A DNA stretch of 64,000 nucleotides from an uncultured Aquimarina sp. (GTDB lineage Bacteria; Bacteroidota; Bacteroidia; Flavobacteriales; Flavobacteriaceae), in the NCBI GenBank assembly GCA_947498815.1, contig CANMLU010000010.1, positions 1 through 64,000 of the forward strand, read 5' to 3'. The translations under genes and the position numbers were made by a program. This document shows, in pieces, positions 42,933 through 51,437 of this stretch (within the stretch, counting starts at the first letter, position 1; every line of letters begins with the position of its first letter). The notes below the pieces were generated by a model, which was not told the DNA's origin, did no database searches, and saw only the letters and a list, made by a program, of their open reading frames with translations.

Positions 42933-45386
42933 ATGTCATATTTCATAGATGTAATTCTTCCTATACCACTCGATAAAGAGTTTACCTATAGTATTAATCA
43001 AAATGAAGCTGCTTTTTTGAAGCCAGGTATGCGGGTAGCGGTTCAGTTTGGAAAGAGTAAAGTGTATGCGGCTTTAGTGACAAACGTGCATCAGACTGCA
43101 CCTTCAATATATGAAGCCAAAGAGATAGAGCATATTTTGGATGAATCTCCAATAGTGACTCAAGATCAATTAGAACTGTGGTCATGGATGGCTCAATATT
43201 ATATGTGTACAAGAGGCGAAGTTATGCGTGCAGCATTACCCAGTGCATTTTTATTAGAAAGTGAAACCATAATTCTTAGGAATGATGAAACCTCTGTTGA
43301 TGAATCATTGTTGAAAGATGATGAATTCTTGGTTTATGAAGCGCTTCAGTACCAAAGCCTTTTACGTATACAAGAAATAATGAATATCGTTAGTAAAAAA
43401 CATGTACTTCCTGTAATCAAGCGCTTAATAGAGAAGAATGTTATTACTGTACAAGAAGAGATTTATGAGCAATACAAGCCGAAAATTGTGAGGTATGTAA
43501 AACTTCATTCGATCTATATGCAAGAAGAAGCACTAAGATCTTTGCTCGATTCAATGACAAGAGCTCCAAAACAACGAGAAATATTGATGCAGCTATTTAC
43601 GCTGCAATCAAAAACACCGAAACCCGTAAAGGTTTCTGAATTGATAAAACAATCCAATAGCTCCTCGGCAATTGTAAAGACATTAATTAATAAGAATATT
43701 TTAGAAGAATATCACGTGCAAACTGATCGCGTTGCTTATGAAGGTGAGGTTCAGAATAGTATCAAAGAACTTAATGAATATCAAATCAAGGCTTTCAATG
43801 AAATAAACGATAGTTTCTCTGAAAAGGAAGTCTGTTTATTGTATGGTGTTACTTCTTCGGGTAAGACTGAAATATATGTAAAGCTCATTGAGCAAATCAT
43901 TCAAGAAGGAAAGCAAGTATTGTACTTACTTCCGGAAATAGCACTAACAACTCAGCTCATCAGTAGATTGCAAGAATATTTCGGAGAAAAATTGACCGTT
44001 TATCACTCGAAATATTCAGTAAATGAACGGGTAGAAGCCTGGAATAATGTAAAAAATGACAAATCAAAAGCGCAAATAGTTATTGGTGCCAGATCCTCTA
44101 TATTTCTTCCTTTTACCAAATTAGGGTTAATCATTGTAGATGAAGAACACGAAGGTTCTTTTAAACAATATGACCCCGCACCTAGGTATCATGCAAGAGA
44201 TACGGCCATTGTTTTGGCAAAGATGTTTCAAGCAAAAGTAGTATTGGGGTCGGCGACTCCTGGCTTAGAAACGTTTTATAATGCTAAGCAAGGGAAATAT
44301 GGCTTTGTGCAGCTCACAAGAAGGTATGGTAATGTCTTGATGCCTGAAATTAACTTGGTTGATATAAAAACCAAGTACAAGAAGAAGGAGATGCAAGGGC
44401 ATTTTAGCGATACCTTGTTAGAAGGAATTAATGATGCTTTAAAAGAAGGAGAGCAGGTTATTCTTTTCCAAAATAGAAGAGGGTATTCACCGGTTGTTGA
44501 GTGTAATACATGTGGTCATTCACCACAATGTCCTAATTGTGATGTAAGTCTTACGTATCATAATTATAAGAATCAATTGAGATGTCACTATTGTGGATAT
44601 CATATGGCCATGCTTCAAAATTGTATGGCATGTGGTAGTACAGAATTATCTACAAAAGGTTTTGGTACAGAGCAAATAGAAAAAGAATTAATAGATCTTT
44701 TTCCAGAACATACAATTGCAAGAATGGATCAGGATACTACTAGGGGCAAACACGGATATGAAAAGATCATAAATCGTTTCGAAGAAGGTGAGGTTGATAT
44801 TATGGTAGGTACCCAAATGTTATCCAAAGGATTAGATTTTAGAAATGTAAGCCTGGTTGGGATAATGAATGCGGATAACCTACTTAATTTCCCAGATTTT
44901 AGAGCACATGAACGCAGTTTTCAATTAATGCAGCAAGTTTCGGGTAGGGCAGGTCGAACAAAAAAAAGAGGTAAGGTTCTTATTCAAACATACAATCCAT
45001 TTCACCAGATTCTACAACAAGTTTCTGTTAATGATTATATGGCAATGTTTAAAGATCAAATTGAAGAAAGGCATCAATACAAATACCCTCCCTTTTACCG
45101 GCTCATTAAAATCACAGGAAAGCATAAGGATTATAACAGAGTCAATGACTCCATGTTATGGTTGGCCAAATCTTTGCAAAATGTTTTTAAAGAAAATGTA
45201 CTTGGCCCGGAGTTTCCACCGATTTCAAGAATAAGAAATCAGTATCACAAGAACATTTTGATAAAAATACCCCAAGGTCAATCTTTAACAAAGACCAAAG
45301 AGGCTATTAAAAAGATAAAAATTTCTTTTGCTAGTATTAAGGAGTTCTCGGGAGTAAGGATAATAATAAACGTAGATAATTACTAG
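42933..45386 (+). CDS. priA: Primosomal replication-restart helicase PriA
   Basis: An 817-residue SF2 helicase that reloads the replisome at stalled forks. The N-terminal DNA-binding part (1-105) precedes Walker A GVTSSGKTE (305-313) and DEEH (403-406) in LIIVDEEHEGSFKQYDPAPRYHAR. Two zinc sites are complete with eight cysteines: 524, 527, 533, 536, 551, 554, 564, 567. QVSGRAGRTKKRGKVLIQ is the motif VI segment. The length is normal. Confidence 0.97.
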   Translation: MSYFIDVILPIPLDKEFTYSINQNEAAFLKPGMRVAVQFGKSKVYAALVTNVHQTAPSIYEAKEIEHILDESPIVTQDQLELWSWMAQYYMCTRGEVMRAALPSAFLLESETIILRNDETSVDESLLKDDEFLVYEALQYQSLLRIQEIMNIVSKKHVLPVIKRLIEKNVITVQEEIYEQYKPKIVRYVKLHSIYMQEEALRSLLDSMTRAPKQREILMQLFTLQSKTPKPVKVSELIKQSNSSSAIVKTLINKNILEEYHVQTDRVAYEGEVQNSIKELNEYQIKAFNEINDSFSEKEVCLLYGVTSSGKTEIYVKLIEQIIQEGKQVLYLLPEIALTTQLISRLQEYFGEKLTVYHSKYSVNERVEAWNNVKNDKSKAQIVIGARSSIFLPFTKLGLIIVDEEHEGSFKQYDPAPRYHARDTAIVLAKMFQAKVVLGSATPGLETFYNAKQGKYGFVQLTRRYGNVLMPEINLVDIKTKYKKKEMQGHFSDTLLEGINDALKEGEQVILFQNRRGYSPVVECNTCGHSPQCPNCDVSLTYHNYKNQLRCHYCGYHMAMLQNCMACGSTELSTKGFGTEQIEKELIDLFPEHTIARMDQDTTRGKHGYEKIINRFEEGEVDIMVGTQMLSKGLDFRNVSLVGIMNADNLLNFPDFRAHERSFQLMQQVSGRAGRTKKRGKVLIQTYNPFHQILQQVSVNDYMAMFKDQIEERHQYKYPPFYRLIKITGKHKDYNRVNDSMLWLAKSLQNVFKENVLGPEFPPISRIRNQYHKNILIKIPQGQSLTKTKEAIKKIKISFASIKEFSGVRIIINVDNY

Positions 45387-45390
45387 AAAT

Positions 45391-45421
45391 AAAAAATCCC
45401 ACTACATAATGGGATTTTTTT
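45391..45421. terminator. Bidirectional terminator between priA and the LytTR gene
   Basis: AAAAAATCCCA and TGGGATTTTTT form a stem around CTACATAA and carry T-runs on both strands, between two convergent genes. Confidence 0.85.
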
Positions 45422-45455
45422 GTTTTTTATCAATAAAATTAAAGCTTTATCAACT

Positions 45456-46163
45456 CTAGTTATTTAAAGCTTCAATTAAAGAATGCTTCTTATGTCTACT
45501 CAAAGGTATTTTTTCGTCTGCGATTTCTATATTACGACTATTATAGCGCTCAACCTTATCGAGATTTACAATATAGGATTTATGAATTCGTAAAAATCTA
45601 TCACTAGGTAATTGAGCTTCAAAAGATTTCATGGTTGCTAAAACTACTATAGGATCTCCCTCTTCCATAATAAGCTTTACGTAATCACCTAAGGCTTCAA
45701 CATATTTCAATTGATTAAGAAATATTTTACGCTTTTTTAAATTGCTTTTTACAAAAATATAATCATCATCTTCAATTGCCGCTTGTTCGCTACCAAGTCT
45801 AGACATACTCAATGCTTTTTCTACAGCCGCATTAAAACGATCTTTCTTAAGAGGTTTTCTTAAATAATCTACCGCATCATAATCAAAAGCTTTAAAAGCA
45901 TATTTCGTTTTACCGGTTACAAAAATAATATGAGGTTTGTTTTCCAAATCATCCAAAAGATCAAACCCAGTAAGGATTGGCATTTCGATATCAAGGAATA
46001 ATAGGTCTACTGGCGTATCAAGCAAACCGTTTTTTGTTTCAATAGCATTATTCCACTCAGCCACTAATTCTAGTGAAGAATGTTCATCTATAAGTTTAAC
46101 TATAGCTAGTCGCTGAAGCCGCGAATCATCTACTACTGCACATTTTAATTGAGATTGTTCCAC
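45456..46163 (-). CDS. LytTR-family response regulator
   Basis: About 235 residues. The receiver domain has the acidic pair Asp12-Asp13 (CAVVDDS), the phospho-acceptor Asp58 (LLFLDIEMP), Thr83 and Lys103 (YLRKPLKK). The C-terminal LytTR domain contains FVKSNLKKRKIFLNQLKYVEALGDYVKL and a DRFLRIHKSYIVNLDKVERYN block for DNA binding. Bacteroidota regulators of this type usually act with a 7TM or LytS-like kinase; none is next to it. The frame is open to a TTG at 46190, but GTG 46163 (MEQSQLKCAVVDD) fits the domain start better. Confidence 0.9.
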   Translation of the reverse strand: MEQSQLKCAVVDDSRLQRLAIVKLIDEHSSLELVAEWNNAIETKNGLLDTPVDLLFLDIEMPILTGFDLLDDLENKPHIIFVTGKTKYAFKAFDYDAVDYLRKPLKKDRFNAAVEKALSMSRLGSEQAAIEDDDYIFVKSNLKKRKIFLNQLKYVEALGDYVKLIMEEGDPIVVLATMKSFEAQLPSDRFLRIHKSYIVNLDKVERYNSRNIEIADEKIPLSRHKKHSLIEALNN

Positions 46164-46272
46164 TTGTATAGTGTTAATATTCCAATACAATATTAATGAA
46201 TATATCTTATTCTCACAAACAATTCTGGCTTTTTATCGATAAAAATAGTGTTTCGTCGAGGTGAGATTTAGG

Positions 46273-46303
46273 TTTGAAAATTCAAAAAATAGTGTTACTT
46301 TTG
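46273..46303 (+). promoter_or_regulatory. Promoter of the rpsF operon
   Basis: TTTG (46273-46276), a 19-base spacer and TACTTTTG (46296-46303) match the Bacteroidota -33/-7 consensus exactly, 30 bases before the rpsF ATG. It is the cleanest promoter in the window. Confidence 0.85.
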
Positions 46304-46333
46304 CAGCCAATTTTAATTTAAACTAAGATTTTT

Positions 46334-46672
46334 ATGAATCAATACGAAACTGTTTTCATCTTGAATCCCGTTTTATCTGATGACCAGATAAAGGAAACAG
46401 TTAAGAAATACGAAGACATTCTTGTTTCTAACGGTGCCAAGATGATATCAAAAGAGGATTGGGGGCTTAAGAAGCTTGCATATGCAATCCAACACAAGAA
46501 AAGTGGTTTTTATCACTTATTCGAATACCAGGTACCAGGTGAAGGTATCAATCCATTAGAGGTTGAATTTAGAAGAGATGAACGAGTAATGCGTTATCTT
46601 ACTGTACGTCTGGATAAGCATGCAATTGCTTGGGCAGAGAAGAGAAGAACTAGAAACAAACAAAAAGCTTAA
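46334..46672 (+). CDS. rpsF: Small-subunit ribosomal protein bS6
   Basis: A 112-residue S6 protein of the 30S subunit. [18 protein letters not shown] at the front and [22 protein letters not shown] in the middle are typical. It heads the rpsF-rpsR-rplI operon with a 2-base gap to rpsR. Confidence 0.98.
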   Translation: MNQYETVFILNPVLSDDQIKETVKKYEDILVSNGAKMISKEDWGLKKLAYAIQHKKSGFYHLFEYQVPGEGINPLEVEFRRDERVMRYLTVRLDKHAIAWAEKRRTRNKQKA

Positions 46673-46674
46673 TT

Positions 46675-46971
46675 ATGTCATCTATAGAACAACAAGCTAA
46701 AGGAAAAAAAGACGGAGAGATCAGATATCTTACTCCTCTTAATATAGATACTACAAAAAATAAGAAGTATTGTCGTTTCAAAAAATCAGGAATCAAGTAT
46801 ATCGATTATAAAGATCCAGATTTCTTAATGGCTTTTGTAAACGAGCAAGGTAAGTTATTACCTCGTCGTCTTACCGGAACTTCATTAAAATATCAACGTA
46901 AAGTAAGTGTTGCTGTTAAAAGAGCAAGACATTTAGCTTTAATGCCATACGTTGGTGATTTATTAAAATAA
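46675..46971 (+). CDS. rpsR: Small-subunit ribosomal protein bS18
   Basis: A 98-residue S18 protein. [19 protein letters not shown] and [33 protein letters not shown] are diagnostic. It binds 16S rRNA with S6. The N-terminal 15 residues are a Bacteroidota-type extension. Confidence 0.98.
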   Translation: MSSIEQQAKGKKDGEIRYLTPLNIDTTKNKKYCRFKKSGIKYIDYKDPDFLMAFVNEQGKLLPRRLTGTSLKYQRKVSVAVKRARHLALMPYVGDLLK

Positions 46972-46984
46972 AACTCGTCATAAC

Positions 46985-47437
46985 ATGGAACTTATATTAA
47001 AGAGAGACGTTGAGAATCTAGGATTCGCAGACGATGTAGTAGAAGTGAAGAATGGTTATGGTCGTAACTATTTGATTCCTCAAGGTCATGCTGTATTAGC
47101 AACTCCTTCTGCAAAGAAAGTACTTGAAGAGACTTTGAAGCAACGCGCTTTTAAAGAAAAGAAAGAAATTGAAGATGCTCAAAAAGTAGCTAAGAAACTT
47201 GATGGTTTTGAAATCAAAATTTCTGCAAAGGTTGGATCTGGAGATAAATTGTTTGGATCTATATCTAATGCTGATGTAGCCGAAGCTTTTGCCAAAGAAG
47301 GTGTTGAGTTAGAAAAGAAATTTATTACTGTACCTGGTGGAACTATTAAACGTTTAGGACAGTATGAAGCTTCTGTTCGTCTTCATAGAGAGGTAATTGC
47401 TCCTGTTGCTTTTGAAGTTGTAGCTCAGGCTAAATAA
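46985..47437 (+). CDS. rplI: Large-subunit ribosomal protein bL9
   Basis: A 150-residue L9 protein. The N-domain MELILKRDVENLGFADDVVEVKNGYGRNYLIPQG is followed by a long helix (about 40-75) and a C-domain with KVGSGDKLFGSISNADVAEAF. It binds 23S rRNA and is followed by a terminator. Confidence 0.98.
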   Translation: MELILKRDVENLGFADDVVEVKNGYGRNYLIPQGHAVLATPSAKKVLEETLKQRAFKEKKEIEDAQKVAKKLDGFEIKISAKVGSGDKLFGSISNADVAEAFAKEGVELEKKFITVPGGTIKRLGQYEASVRLHREVIAPVAFEVVAQAK

Positions 47438-47478
47438 TATACTTTTTAAGACGGTTGATAACTGTTTTATAAGATTAG

Positions 47479-47507
47479 AAAAAATCGCTCATTCGAGCGA
47501 TTTTTTT
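47479..47507 (+). terminator. Terminator of the rpsF operon
   Basis: AAAAAATCGCTC and GAGCGATTTTTTT form a stem around ATTC with a strong T-run. Confidence 0.9.
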
Positions 47508-47547
47508 ATTTTACTTTTATAAGTAATTCACACAAATTTTGAGGTCA

Positions 47548-50500
47548 ATGAAAAAAATTATCTTATTATTTTTTGTTTTGATAGGCTTTGCCATCAATGC
47601 TCAAGTTACTACTTCAAGTATTTCAGGAGTAGTATATGACAACAATAATCAATTACTGCCAGGAGCAAATATTACTGCTGTGCATGGACCGACAGGTACG
47701 AATTATGGAGGGATCACTAATTTTGACGGACGTTTTAATTTAATAAACCTTAGAGTTGGTGGACCCTACAGAATTACGGTAAGTTATGTGGGGTTTAAAA
47801 AGCAATTAGTAGACGATGTTAATCTTCAGCTTGGTCAAACTTTTAACTTTGATGTTGTAATGATCGAAGATGATAACCAACTTGAGGAAGTTGTTATAAC
47901 CACGAATAAAAGTTCAACCTTTGGAAGTGAACGCACTGGTGCCGAGACTAGTGTAGGTAGAAGAGAATTGAAATCATTACCTACAATTTCTCGTTCTGCG
48001 TCGGATTTTACAAGATTGGAGCCGTCGGCAAGCGGTAATTCTTTTGGTGGGCGAAATGATCAGTTTAATAACTTTAGTCTGGATGGATCAATTTTTAATA
48101 ATCCCTTTGGATTGGATGCAGCAACACCCGGTGGACAAACGAATTCGCAACCAATTTCTTTGGATGCGATTGATCAAATACAGGTATCTACGGCTCCTTA
48201 TGATGTTACACAATCTGGATTTACAGGTGCTGCGGTAAATGCTGTCACCAAAAGTGGAACAAACGAGTTTAAAGGAACTGCATATGCTTTTTATCGTGAT
48301 GATAATTTAACCGGAAGCAAAGTAAAAGGTAACAAAATTTTTGTACCGGAACTTGAACAAACTCAGGCAGGATTTAGTTTAGGTGGGCCAATTATTAAGA
48401 ATAAATTATTCTTTTTTGCAAACTTTGAAGTAGATCAAAGAACGGATTTAGGGTTTCCCTGGATAGCAAATAATGGAGATGCGACTCAAGAAATCAATGA
48501 ATCCAGAGTTCTGGAAAGTGATCTTATTCAGGTGCAATCTGCACTGAGAGCTCTTGGATATGAACCAGGGGCATATCAGGGATATTTGCACGAATCCAAT
48601 TCGACCAAAGGAATATTTAAGTTAGATTGGAACATTAATAATGATCATCGTCTAGCATTTATATATAACTTTTTGGATGCTTCTCAAGAAAAACCTGCGC
48701 ATCCTACTGCACTTGGGATTCGAGGCCCAAACTCGCAGGTAATCCAGTTTCAGAATTCCGGATACGAAATCAATAATAAAATAAGTTCCTTCTTAATGGA
48801 AGTGAATTCCACTTTTGGAGATAATGCAGCCAACAAGTTTCAGGTTGGATATACGTTTTTTGATGATTTTAGAAGACCTTTCTCTAGTCCGGCGCCTAGT
48901 ATAGCTATACAGGATGGGGCAGGTAGTAATTATATTATAGCCGGTCATGAGCCATTTTCAATTAATAATAAGTTAGAACAAAGAGTTATACAAGCAACCA
49001 ATAATTTTAATTATTTCATCGGTAGGCATACACTTACTGCCGGAGCTTCTTTTGAGATGTTTAGGTTTAAGAACTCCTTTAATCTTGGTGTTTATGGCGG
49101 AACTTTTGGGTGGGATTTGGATGATGATCCCAATACTCCTAATACACAGTTCGCCTCTGTAAATGAGTTTTTAACATTTGCTCAACCAGGAGGAATAGTA
49201 GATAATACAATACAAGGTGCTATAACAACATTTAATAATAATAACCAATTCGAAGAGGGAACACCAGGAGGTTGGCAACTAGCAGAAACTAATGTAGGGC
49301 AGTTTGCTATTTATGTACAAGATAAATGGGATATCACTGATAATTTGAAGTTGACCTATGGAATTCGTTTCGACAAACCATTATATTTTGATACCAAAGA
49401 CAAAATCCAGGAAAATATAGATAGAAAAGGTACATATGTTCCTGATATCGATTATTTTGATCCTGAAACGGGTCAGACAGCAAGGTTAAGTTCTACGACA
49501 CTTCCAAGTGATAACTTTTTAATTTCCCCAAGGCTTGGTTTTAATTGGGATGTTAAAGGAGAAAGTAAAACCCAAGTACGTGGAGGTACCGGTGTCTTTA
49601 CAGGTCGTTTTCCTTTTGTATGGTTAGGAAACCAAGTACAGGGAGTAGATTTCTTCTTTTATCAAGTGGTGGATCCAGATTTTAAATGGCCACAGGTATG
49701 GAGAACCAATATCGGAATTGATCATAGGTTTGAAAATGGTGTTATTTTAACAGGAGATGTCTCGTATACCAAAGATATCAATGCAGCTCATGTACAGAAT
49801 TGGGGGTTAGCAAACCCTTCGGGTACGTTAGCCGGGGTTGACAACAGACCAACATATACTGACGCGGATAGAGCTCTTAATCAATTTGGAGGACCAACCA
49901 ACGGGTATGTATTTACAAATTCGGATAAAGGAAGAATCTGGAACACTACCATTAAAGCACAAAAGACCTTCGAAAACGGATTGTATGCCAGTGTAGCCTA
50001 TAATTATTTGAACTCAAAAGATGTGAATTCTATCGAAGCTGAAATTACAGGAGACGCTTTTGATTTTAATCCAATCGCTGGAAATGCCAATGATGATGTA
50101 TTATCATTTTCGAGATATGGGGATACGCATAGAATAATAGGAATTGCAACAAAACAATTCCGCTATGGAGACGAGAAATGGGCCACCACAATTTCTGCAT
50201 TTGCCGAATATGCACAGGGTGGACGTTTTAGTTATACCTATGCAGGAAATATCAATAGCGATAATTCTTTTCAAAATAATGATCTTTTGTATATACCGAC
50301 ATCTGCTGAAATTCAACAAATGGATTTTAGTGGTGATGCTACTGCTCAAAGTGCACAGCGTGATGCGCTTGAGGCCTTTATTCAACAAGATAATTATTTA
50401 AGTGATAACAGGGGGAGTTATGCAGAGCGTTATGGAGCATTGGCGCCTTGGAGAAGTCGTTTTGATGTGAAAGTACTTCAGGATTATAACTTTACATTTT

Positions 50501-50745
50501 CTAATGGTAAAACCAATACCATTCAGTTGAGTATTGATATACTTAATTTTGGAAACTTACTAAATTCGGATTGGGGAGTAATTCAGCAGCCGACTACTAC
50601 ACAACCAATAGGAGTTTCTGTTGATCCAACGACCAATGTGCCAACATATACTTTCAATACTGATTTAAGAGAAACATTTACTAATGATTCGAGTTTACTG
50701 TCTAGATGGCAAATGCAGTTTGGGTTACGGTATATTTTTAACTAA
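47548..50745 (+). CDS. Oar-like TonB-dependent outer-membrane receptor
   Basis: About 1065 residues with a signal peptide (ending INAQ). A carboxypeptidase-regulatory-like domain (about 22-110: ISGVVYDNNNQLLPGANITAV) precedes a plug region (RTGAETSVGRRELKSLPTISRSASDF, PFGLDAATPGGQTNSQPISLDAIDQIQV) and a long beta-barrel to the C-terminal aromatic (GLRYIFN). Such OmpA-related Oar receptors take up large or complex ligands; the ligand is unknown. The frame opens at TTG 47539, but ATG 47548 (MKKIILLFF) gives the signal peptide. There is no SusD-like partner gene next to it, so it is probably not a classical polysaccharide utilisation pair. Confidence 0.9.
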   Translation: MKKIILLFFVLIGFAINAQVTTSSISGVVYDNNNQLLPGANITAVHGPTGTNYGGITNFDGRFNLINLRVGGPYRITVSYVGFKKQLVDDVNLQLGQTFNFDVVMIEDDNQLEEVVITTNKSSTFGSERTGAETSVGRRELKSLPTISRSASDFTRLEPSASGNSFGGRNDQFNNFSLDGSIFNNPFGLDAATPGGQTNSQPISLDAIDQIQVSTAPYDVTQSGFTGAAVNAVTKSGTNEFKGTAYAFYRDDNLTGSKVKGNKIFVPELEQTQAGFSLGGPIIKNKLFFFANFEVDQRTDLGFPWIANNGDATQEINESRVLESDLIQVQSALRALGYEPGAYQGYLHESNSTKGIFKLDWNINNDHRLAFIYNFLDASQEKPAHPTALGIRGPNSQVIQFQNSGYEINNKISSFLMEVNSTFGDNAANKFQVGYTFFDDFRRPFSSPAPSIAIQDGAGSNYIIAGHEPFSINNKLEQRVIQATNNFNYFIGRHTLTAGASFEMFRFKNSFNLGVYGGTFGWDLDDDPNTPNTQFASVNEFLTFAQPGGIVDNTIQGAITTFNNNNQFEEGTPGGWQLAETNVGQFAIYVQDKWDITDNLKLTYGIRFDKPLYFDTKDKIQENIDRKGTYVPDIDYFDPETGQTARLSSTTLPSDNFLISPRLGFNWDVKGESKTQVRGGTGVFTGRFPFVWLGNQVQGVDFFFYQVVDPDFKWPQVWRTNIGIDHRFENGVILTGDVSYTKDINAAHVQNWGLANPSGTLAGVDNRPTYTDADRALNQFGGPTNGYVFTNSDKGRIWNTTIKAQKTFENGLYASVAYNYLNSKDVNSIEAEITGDAFDFNPIAGNANDDVLSFSRYGDTHRIIGIATKQFRYGDEKWATTISAFAEYAQGGRFSYTYAGNINSDNSFQNNDLLYIPTSAEIQQMDFSGDATAQSAQRDALEAFIQQDNYLSDNRGSYAERYGALAPWRSRFDVKVLQDYNFTFSNGKTNTIQLSIDILNFGNLLNSDWGVIQQPTTTQPIGVSVDPTTNVPTYTFNTDLRETFTNDSSLLSRWQMQFGLRYIFN

Positions 50746-50781
50746 GAAGATTTAGGCTAATTCATTTTTATGGATTAAATC

Positions 50782-50820
50782 AAAAATCAGTTCTCAACCT
50801 TATTGAGAACTGATTTTTTT
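50782..50820 (+). terminator. Terminator after the TonB receptor gene
   Basis: AAAAATCAGTTCTCAA and TTGAGAACTGATTTTTTT form a 16-base-pair stem around CCTTA, with a T-run. It overlaps the upstream promoter half of the next gene. Confidence 0.85.
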
Positions 50821-50833
50821 ATACTTATTTTTG
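50803..50833 (+). promoter_or_regulatory. Promoter of the DUF6495 gene
   Basis: TTG (50803-50805), a 20-base spacer and TATTTTTG (50826-50833) fit the consensus. This fixes the gene start at ATG 50852, since a TTG at 50831 would lie inside the -7 element. Confidence 0.5.
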
Positions 50834-50851
50834 CACTCAATTTTGGAAAAA

Positions 50852-51334
50852 ATGAAGTACGCAAGACTTACAAAAGAACAGTTAGAAGAACTACACCAGG
50901 AATTTATCAATTTTTTGGCTACTCAATCCATCACAGCAGATGAGTGGGAAGATATTAAAACTAACAAACCCGAGGTTGCAGAGGATGAAGTAGATATTTT
51001 TAGTGATTTGGTTTGGGAAAAAGTGCTTAATAACGCACGATACTTAGAACATTTTTCAAAAGACCAAATACATTTATTCGAATTGCAAGAGGGTAAAATG
51101 TTGCTGATAGCCGTAAAAGTGAATAATGAAGCTATAAATCTTACTACTGCCGAAGGTTATAATTGGCTACGGGATAATTTATTGAATGACGAAGTGGTTT
51201 TTTACAACGCATCCAAAGAATATAGTGATGATAGGAACCTGGATAAGTTTAAATTAATACAGCAAGGGGCTAGTATTACCAAAGGCGAATTATATCATTA
51301 TTTTGAAAAGTTGGTCAAAGACACGAATCAATAA
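50852..51334 (+). CDS. DUF6495 family protein
   Basis: A 160-residue cytosolic protein of a Bacteroidota family with no known function. The sequence MKYARLTKEQLEELHQEFI, LATQSITADEWEDIKTNKPEVAEDE, DIFSDLVWEKVLNNARYLEHFS and the late ASKEYSDDRNLDKFKLIQQGASITKGELY match what I know of that family. It is helical and acidic. It converges with the large type IX-secreted protein gene and shares a bidirectional terminator. Confidence 0.85.
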   Translation: MKYARLTKEQLEELHQEFINFLATQSITADEWEDIKTNKPEVAEDEVDIFSDLVWEKVLNNARYLEHFSKDQIHLFELQEGKMLLIAVKVNNEAINLTTAEGYNWLRDNLLNDEVVFYNASKEYSDDRNLDKFKLIQQGASITKGELYHYFEKLVKDTNQ

Positions 51335-51378
51335 TGAGGTGAGATTTTTACTATTTTCTAATACAAATACTTATGGTT

Positions 51379-51413
51379 AACCAGGTAACTTCTTTATTTG
51401 AAATTACCTGGTT
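51379..51413. terminator. Bidirectional terminator between convergent genes
   Basis: AACCAGGTAA and TTACCTGGTT form a stem around a 15-base AT-rich loop, followed by GATTTTTA. It ends both the DUF6495 gene and the cluster to the right. Confidence 0.75.
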
Positions 51414-51437
51414 GATTTTTATACCTGTTTAAGGCCC

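Noticed and set aside
47548-50745. SusC-type polysaccharide utilisation receptor
   Set aside because: No SusD-like partner gene follows, and the plug and Oar-like pattern fit a different TonB-dependent receptor class.
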